NCBI GenBank assembly: GCA_012295275.1
Contig: CM022665.1
Span: 23,152,502-23,192,501, forward strand
Source of the DNA: Chrysomallon squamiferum
Taxonomy: Eukaryota > Mollusca > Gastropoda > Neomphalida > Peltospiridae
Length of the DNA: 40,000 bases
Direction: 5' to 3'
The first letter of the stretch is position 1. Every line of letters begins with the position of its first letter. Made by a program: the position numbers and the translations under genes. The notes under the pieces are model-generated. The model made no database searches. It saw only the letters and a list, made by a program, of their open reading frames with translations, and had not been told where the DNA came from. Of the stretch, positions 34,603 to 40,000 are shown piece by piece.

Positions 34603-34662
34603 CTGCATTTCAGTACAAAACGTCTGAGATCCTTCAGCGGATCGGTGCAGCTCAAGTCTTAC
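34603..34662 (-). other. Candidate 60 nt exon
   Basis: On the minus strand an excellent pyrimidine tract ending TTCTCCTTCTTTACAG (34663-34695) precedes it, and it ends AATGCAG followed by GTGTTT, a moderate donor. Sixty bases keep frame; only one frame is open: VRLELHRSAEGSQTFCTEMQ. If read on, a stop follows four codons later, so it could also be a terminal exon. There is no recognised domain. This has the best acceptor in the window. Confidence 0.25.
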
Positions 34663-35596
34663 CTGTAAAGAAGGAGAAAATGAAGAAAAACTAGCTCAAT
34701 TATCTCCACCACTATATCGTTTACTGTAGATCGCGTTCAGTCTCAATGAGGTCTTTTCTCCCGAGGGTAAATTTCACACTCGATACTATATCTTTTGTCC
34801 GGGCTTGTTAGATTGAACGACGTCTCATAACAAAATGTTAACATATATACAGCTAGATATGAGTCTATTATTCTTCGATGTCCACTTCAATAAGGATCTA
34901 AACACCAATTGTCATGATGTATCTCATGTGCGATCCCATTTCTGTCAAACCACAACAAATAAGCCTAAGGCCTTCTGCAAGCTAGAGAGAGAGGTGATTT
35001 TTTTTTCTTGCTATCAGAAGAAAGAAGGACAATTGTTAAAATGTCACTGAATAGGTTTCATATCAGACCTACAAAAGGTGCTTGAGAAATCTCTTAAATT
35101 GACGTTGATTAAGCGCTAAAAATACAATAGACTAAAACCATCCTGAATGTGAATATTCGGAGTTTTTTACCCCCTCCATTTTGTATGTGTATTTTCTCCA
35201 TAGAAAATGTGTTTATTCCCAGGAAATTACCTGATGATTAATATCTGTGATACTATGGAATAGAAGTATATCTCAACCTGATAAAAAAAAAAAGAATGAA
35301 AAAAAAAAAAAAAAAGACTAAAAATCTAAAACCATGTACAGGTATGCTGTATAGAAAAGTAAGAACACGAGTCAAGAAACGAAGGAACAAAGAGGTGTTT
35401 TCAGAAATCATTTAAAATAAACGTTTTAAAGAACTTTTTATCAATGAAAAATAAAAAAAATAAACTATTATACTTTTTCTGTGTTATGAGTCTTCGTTTA
35501 TGCATGCTGATTCAACTTGAAATGCAAAATTTAAAATCTATTTTTGTGGATTCACTAACGCATGAATAATAATATAAGGCATGAAAATAGCCCCTT

Positions 35597-35598
<2 letters not shown>
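34663..35598. other. Unique sequence
   Basis: A17 at 35299-35315. A 71-codon plus frame (34835-35050) has mixed composition but no recognised domain. No other feature is seen. Confidence 0.45.
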
Positions 35599-35640
<42 letters not shown>

Positions 35641-35721
35641 TATATTTGTACGCGCATGTATGTATGAACGTATGTTCATATGTGCGTGTGTGTGTTTGTG
35701 TGTGTGTGTGTATGTGTGTGT
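35599..35721. repeat. (TA)19 then TATG/(TG)n
   Basis: TA dinucleotides at 35599-35637 and TG with interruptions at 35681-35721. Confidence 0.95.
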
Positions 35722-35792
35722 TCTTGTACATACTATTTATGAATGCTTGTATTAAATATTTTCTAATTTATTTCATTCATTCATTGATTTAG

Positions 35793-35851
35793 TCTTCTTC
35801 TTTTTCTTCTTGTTCTTCTTGTTCTTCTTCTTCCTCTTCTTATTCTTATCC

Positions 35852-35903
<52 letters not shown>

Positions 35904-35906
35904 CAT
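35793..35906. repeat. (CTT)n(ATT)n compound microsatellite
   Basis: CTT/GTT/TTT triplets from 35793 change to ATT triplets at about 35852-35903. Confidence 0.95.
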
Positions 35907-36259
35907 TGCCGCCAGTGCTCTTTAAATTTGTAAGAAATTTTATTTTAAGTCAACAGACTCTACAAATACCAATGGTTTCCTTAATCCATTCCTACAACCA
36001 TTTAATTACAGAAATACAACAAACTAATTACAGAAGTCGTTGTCTGGACTATTTACTATTTTGATATTAAAGGTAAAAACTCATTAAAATACTTGTTCTC
36101 CTTTTCTTCGATATTTTCCAGCCTGATATTAAAGGTAAATTTATTTGTGGGAAAAATGTTGTTCAATTATTCTTAACATGAACCACCCTAATCCAGTATC
36201 TTTTGAGATATTAAACACCAGATTTTTCTTAACACCGCCTAATCTTCTTCTGTTAGATG
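35907..36259. other. Unique sequence with a 62 bp-spaced direct repeat
   Basis: TGATATTAAAGGTAAA occurs at 36062-36077 and 36124-36139. The second copy directly follows a strong acceptor-like tract ending TTTTCCAG. No gene is recognised. Confidence 0.6.
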
Positions 36260-36286
36260 TTTTTTTTTTTTTTTTTTTTTTTTTTT

Positions 36287-36326
<40 letters not shown>
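36260..36326. repeat. T28-A-T38 homopolymer tract
   Basis: Sixty-seven bases of T broken by one A at 36288. Confidence 0.95.
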
Positions 36327-36329
<3 letters not shown>

Positions 36330-36676
36330 ATTTAAGAAGTGTTTTGTATGAAAAAATAAGTAATGAAGGAATTTTTATATACGTTGACACGAAGTTGTCA
36401 TTTTTAGAAGTATAATTTCAGAGTAGAGAGTTGTTTCTTATAACGATAAAAATATCTGTACTCAAAACTGCTTCCAGTAATCCTTCATAAACTGAAGACT
36501 TATAAAGTTAATAATATTCGACAATCGAAAAAATAATAATAAAAATAAAAATATATATAAAAATATATATAAAAAATAAATAAATATAATAAATATTAAA
36601 AATGTTAGAATTAATAGTTTTCACAATAGTAAGTATTACTGTTTAAAAATATATTCTTATTTTATAATTCTTCTTC

Positions 36677-36682
<6 letters not shown>
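36327..36682. other. AT-rich unique sequence
   Basis: AAAAATATATAT repeats twice near 36548-36572. No gene is seen. Confidence 0.5.
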
Positions 36683-36716
<34 letters not shown>

Positions 36717-36851
36717 TATTATTATTATTATTATTTTCAGAAAAAGTGTAAAATACGCAAAAAAAAATGTGTAAATCAGTGAGAACGATAACAAAAATTA
36801 AAATTAAAATAATAATAATAATAATAATAATGATAATAATAATAATAATAA
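36683..36851. repeat. (ATT)n / (AAT)n inverted pair
   Basis: ATT triplets at 36683-36735 and AAT triplets at 36809-36851, separated by 73 nt and complementary. A near-palindrome GATAATAAATATTATC follows at about 36867-36882. Confidence 0.95.
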
Positions 36852-37101
36852 AACTATCATCAAGGTGATAATAAATATTATCGTGATAATCTTAAATACT
36901 GAATGCAAAATAAATGCATCATTAATATAACATCACTGTTTGATAATGTCTAAATATAAAACGAAAGTCAAATGATAAAATAATGATAAATAAATATTTT
37001 TTTATGCTAGGCTATTGCATTTCATTTCCATTTTCATGTTAGCATTTTTTTTAATAATACTACTAATAAAAATAATATTCTGTATCTTCTTCTTTTTTCT
37101 T

Positions 37102-37115
37102 TTCTTCTTCTTCTT

Positions 37116-37146
<31 letters not shown>

Positions 37147-37361
37147 TTATTATTATTATTATTATTATCATCATTGGTATTTGTTGCTATTTGAATTTGT
37201 TAATGTTGTAGTACTTGTTGTTGTTCTTCTTATTAAAAGATTAACTTATTTATTTATTTATTTATTTTTTGGTCCGAGCAGAATCGTAATATGATTTTTT
37301 GTTTAAAATAACGCAAAACACAACAAACAACTACAACAACAACAACAACAACAACAACATC

Positions 37362-37415
<54 letters not shown>

Positions 37416-37433
37416 TATAATAATAATAATAAT
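37102..37433. repeat. Nested CTT-ATT-GTT ... AAC-AAT triplet arrays
   Basis: CTT triplets at 37102-37145, ATT at 37145-37169, a short GTT block at 37216-37225, TTTA at 37248-37267, then AAC at 37332-37358 and AAT at 37361-37433. ATT/AAT and GTT/AAC occur in nested complementary order. Confidence 0.95.
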
Positions 37434-37958
37434 TAAGTAAATAAATTATTAAATAAATGACTAAATAAATAAATAATTAAAAAAACTATTAAATTCTTTT
37501 GGAGGGTGCTAAATTTATTTTCAATCATTATAAAATACGTATCTGCGTTTTAAACTTGTCTACATTTTATTTTTCTTATATATATTTTTTATTTATATAC
37601 AGACATAGGTAGTTTTCCTATTATACAATATATTACTTGTGTGCTGAAAACAACTTACCTCCGAAAAATATCCGAAATAAAATGATGATTCATGTAATAA
37701 TGATAATAAATAAATAAATAAATAAACAAACAAACAAACAAACAAATAAATAAACTTTATCTTACCAGTTTTTTCACAAGAAGATAACTTTATTTGTTAT
37801 AATTTCGGAAGCATTTCAGTTTAACCGCAGTAAAAAATAATAAATAAATATAATTAATATTTATATATATTTTCTTTTATTTCTTTTTTAAAATATCAAG
37901 TTTCTATTTGATAATTATTTTATAAAATTAATTTTCTTTTTTCTTGTTCTTTTTATAG
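37434..37958. other. AT-rich sequence with AAAT/AAAC array and a strong acceptor-like tract
   Basis: AAAT then AAAC then AAAT units lie at 37708-37754. Positions 37930-37958 are a pyrimidine-rich run ending TTTTTATAG. A minus-strand donor-like CGGAGGTAAG lies near 37657-37666 without an acceptor. Confidence 0.6.
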
Positions 37959-37999
37959 ATCTGGTGACAAGTGAAGATCATGTAATATTTGTAACATAA
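37959..37999 (+). other. Candidate 3'-terminal coding exon
   Basis: After the strong acceptor at 37957-37958, one frame (two bases completing a codon first) reads LVTSEDHVIFVT then TAA at 37997-37999. AATAAA lies near 38074. Its phase would fit a direct join from 1003-1052 in the IRNFSLECLFTLFNAA frame, across about 37 kb. AATAAA is common in this AT-rich DNA, so support is slight. Confidence 0.15.
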
Positions 38000-38325
38000 A
38001 AATACTGTTTCTGGTTATTTCATGGTTTGATTTTTTCCACAGTAAATAATATAAGCTAATATCGAAGAAGTAAAATAAATATAATCAGTTATGCAGAAAT
38101 AATATTTCTTATTAATTTCAATTCTACAATATAAAATTTGTGATTTAGAAAATGTTTTTTATTCAGTAAACTGTTTTATTAAATAAAATGAGAAACTGAA
38201 CATCATAATACCCAAACGATGAAACATTATTCTTATTAAATTTTAGTAAGTTATATATATATATTATTTTTTGGTGAAAACTATAGTAATAAAATTCATT
38301 TCTGTCTGAAATCTGTCTTCTTCAA
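38000..38325. other. AT-rich spacer
   Basis: No gene or element is recognised. Confidence 0.5.
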
Positions 38326-38396
<71 letters not shown>

Positions 38397-38457
38397 CAAC
38401 AACAATAACAATAATAAAAATAATAACAACAATAACAACAACAACAACAACAACAAA
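38326..38457. repeat. (AAT)n(AAC)n compound array
   Basis: AAT triplets at 38326-38393 then mixed AAC/AAT triplets to 38457. Poly-Tyr/Cys and Ile/Val minus-strand frames are its shadows. Confidence 0.97.
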
Positions 38458-38559
38458 AATTATAAATAAATAAATCAAAATAATAAATCAAAAAACATAA
38501 ATCAAATGAATACTTTTCATTCATATTTTTTCCCCGTAAAAATAAAGTATTCTTAATTA

Positions 38560-39583
38560 TTAAGAGCAAAAAATGCTAATTCTTATTATTTATAAAATTC
38601 AAACTAGAAAAAATTCGGTGTTTATAGCTATAAGTCTTGTTTAATGTTATTAACATGTATTTTTTACTCATCTTGCTAGTGACTTCGGTCTGAAAAAGCT
38701 TTACGTGCTGTGGTTATTTTCTTCATTTTTCAGAAAACGAAATATTGTAATTTTAATCTAAATTTATTTGTCTGTCACCAGACCGAATCCAGGCCCCAGA
38801 CACCTGTCAGAAAACAACAGAAGCTGATCGGGATGACTTTCGCGATCATGGTCGTTGCATAGAAACTGCGAAAACTATACCTGTTGACGTTGTAGCTTGT
38901 TAATCCACCAGCCATTTAGGTTCCCTTCTGTAGATATTAATAAAACTAATTGGCATGGGCATTTACTGCAAAAATTATGTTATCATAATGGGCAGAATGG
39001 CTGACAGGATTATTGCTTCAGTATATACAATAAAGCTGCATGGGGTCGTCATAAGCATTGCAGTAGAAATCACAATTTGCGAACCCCATGACTCAGAAAC
39101 ACAGCTCTCGCGAGATGATGCTTTTGTTCTGCTGACAGCCGTGGATATCTTCATTGGCTGGAGACGGATTCGGTCGTGAAAGACTTGGAGATAAATTGAT
39201 GATGATCGTTTCGTATGATAAAAGATTTGTACCCGTTTCACCGGGCCCCAAGAGGACGAATATCAGACTACATTATTCCAGAACCGTCTTCTTTCAAACT
39301 TAATACCCTTGACAATCGATAATGCATTGATTCCCCAATAGGTGCTATATTTCGACCAATCCGTTTCAGTGGATGATGAAAAATAACCAACCGTGAAGTT
39401 AGTTACACTTCTATGACATCCGCACGGATCTATAGAGATTTCTCTATCTCCCCTTTGCTGTAATTATTGCCAGTTCCGTCTGAATGTGTCTGTCGTAAAT
39501 ACAGTCATGTCATTATCATACATTAGATACAAAAACAAAAAAACAAAGAGAAAATTAGTTCCCTGTAAATACTGAGGGATTTA
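38560..39583. other. Unique region, candidate conserved non-coding element
   Basis: Non-repetitive and GC-richer at 38760-39300, with antisense overlapping frames (74 codons plus, 88 codons minus) that are unrecognised. TGACAG (TALE homeodomain core) occurs at 39002-39007 and 39133-39138. CATGGGGT (39039-39046) and ACCCCATG (39083-39090) form a stem that extends with one bulge. A minus-strand segment 38881-38927 has splice-like ends (CTACAG before, CAACAG/GTATAG after) and one open frame, GNLNGWWINKLQRQQ. Confidence 0.4.
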
Positions 39584-39610
39584 TTGCTGTTGTTGTTGTT
39601 GTTGCTGTTG
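39584..39610. repeat. (GTT)n
   Basis: GTT triplets with GCT variants. Confidence 0.9.
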
Positions 39611-39875
39611 GGATGTTAAATTTATTATTAGAATTCAAATAATAATAGTACGTGGAGCAGCATCATGGGTTAAATTATTTTGTAATTTATTTTATTTTAT
39701 TTTAATTATTTAGTTGTTAATTCTATGTTTCTAATTTAGGGTACGCTAATTCATATGTTTGAATGAATTTCTAAATTCCTCTCATCAAACTGAATTAAAA
39801 TATAAAATTTAAATCTAAATAAATCAGATAAAAGGCATTTTGTAAAATAAAATAAAATAGATTATTTATATATTT
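39611..39875. other. AT-rich spacer
   Basis: TTTTA units lie near 39690-39705. No feature is seen. Confidence 0.5.
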
Positions 39876-40000
39876 ACATATAATAATAATTATTATGATG
39901 ATAATGATGATGAGGAGGAGGATAATGAAAACTAAGTGTACAAATGAATTAATGAATTATTGTTATTATTGTTGTTGTTGTTGTTATTATTATTATTATT
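39876..40000. repeat. AAT/ATG/AGG triplets and (ATT)(GTT)(ATT) at the window edge
   Basis: AAT, ATG and GAG triplets at 39879-39925. ATT/GTT triplets start at 39957 and run off the window end, so the last array is truncated by the window. Confidence 0.85.

Overview
This window reads as intergenic or intronic DNA from a large, AT-rich animal genome. No bacterial-type gene arrangement, rRNA, tRNA, transposase, reverse transcriptase or CRISPR array can be recognised. The density and length of microsatellites (ATT/AAT, GA/CT, TG/CA, TTTA, CTAT, poly-T), often 60-170 bp and often compound, together with the lack of genes over 40 kb, suggest a mollusc, most likely a cephalopod such as an octopus. 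That is inference from texture; no diagnostic gene supports it.

Layout. 1-5.4 kb: a GC-richer unique stretch, then AAT/ATT and TTTA arrays, then a unique stretch at 3.0-4.5 kb. 5.4-9.4 kb: a decayed triplet array, a long purine strand around (GA)47, a three-copy TTTA-linked minisatellite, a 450 bp tetranucleotide mosaic, a unique stretch at 7.8-8.2 kb, poly-T and (GA)58. 9.4-11.9 kb: mostly unique, with a 308 bp foldback at 10.2-10.5 kb. 12-20 kb: triplet and tetranucleotide arrays, several arranged as complementary pairs, plus one copy of a dispersed repeat at 18.2 kb. 20-23.8 kb: mostly plain AT-rich sequence. 23.8-25.7 kb: a (CT)/(GA) inverted pair, a 170 bp TTTA-ATT array and a second copy of the dispersed repeat. 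26.0-28.1 kb: mostly unique, with the richest visible cluster of regulatory-type motifs. 28.1-34.6 kb: alternating microsatellites and unique DNA, including a 57 bp duplication and a degenerate ~210 bp tandem duplication. 34.6-40 kb: unique stretches and more complementary triplet arrays, with the best candidate conserved element at 38.8-39.3 kb.

No coding gene can be supported. Translations of the long open frames are mostly shadows of microsatellites (poly-Leu, Ile, Tyr, Ser-Leu, Cys-Val). A few short stretches have good splice signals at both ends and one open frame: 1003-1052 (+), 34603-34662 (-), 21543-21580 (-), 22598-22652 (+). There is also a possible terminal exon at 37959-37999 (+). 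They lie on both strands, and several may be pseudo-exons.

No complete new system is evident. The most notable pattern is that compound microsatellites recur as nested, self-complementary pairs (for example AAC-AAT-GAT-AAT facing ATT-ATC-ATT-GTT), which would give long double-stranded RNA if transcribed. No genes cooperate in a pathway here.
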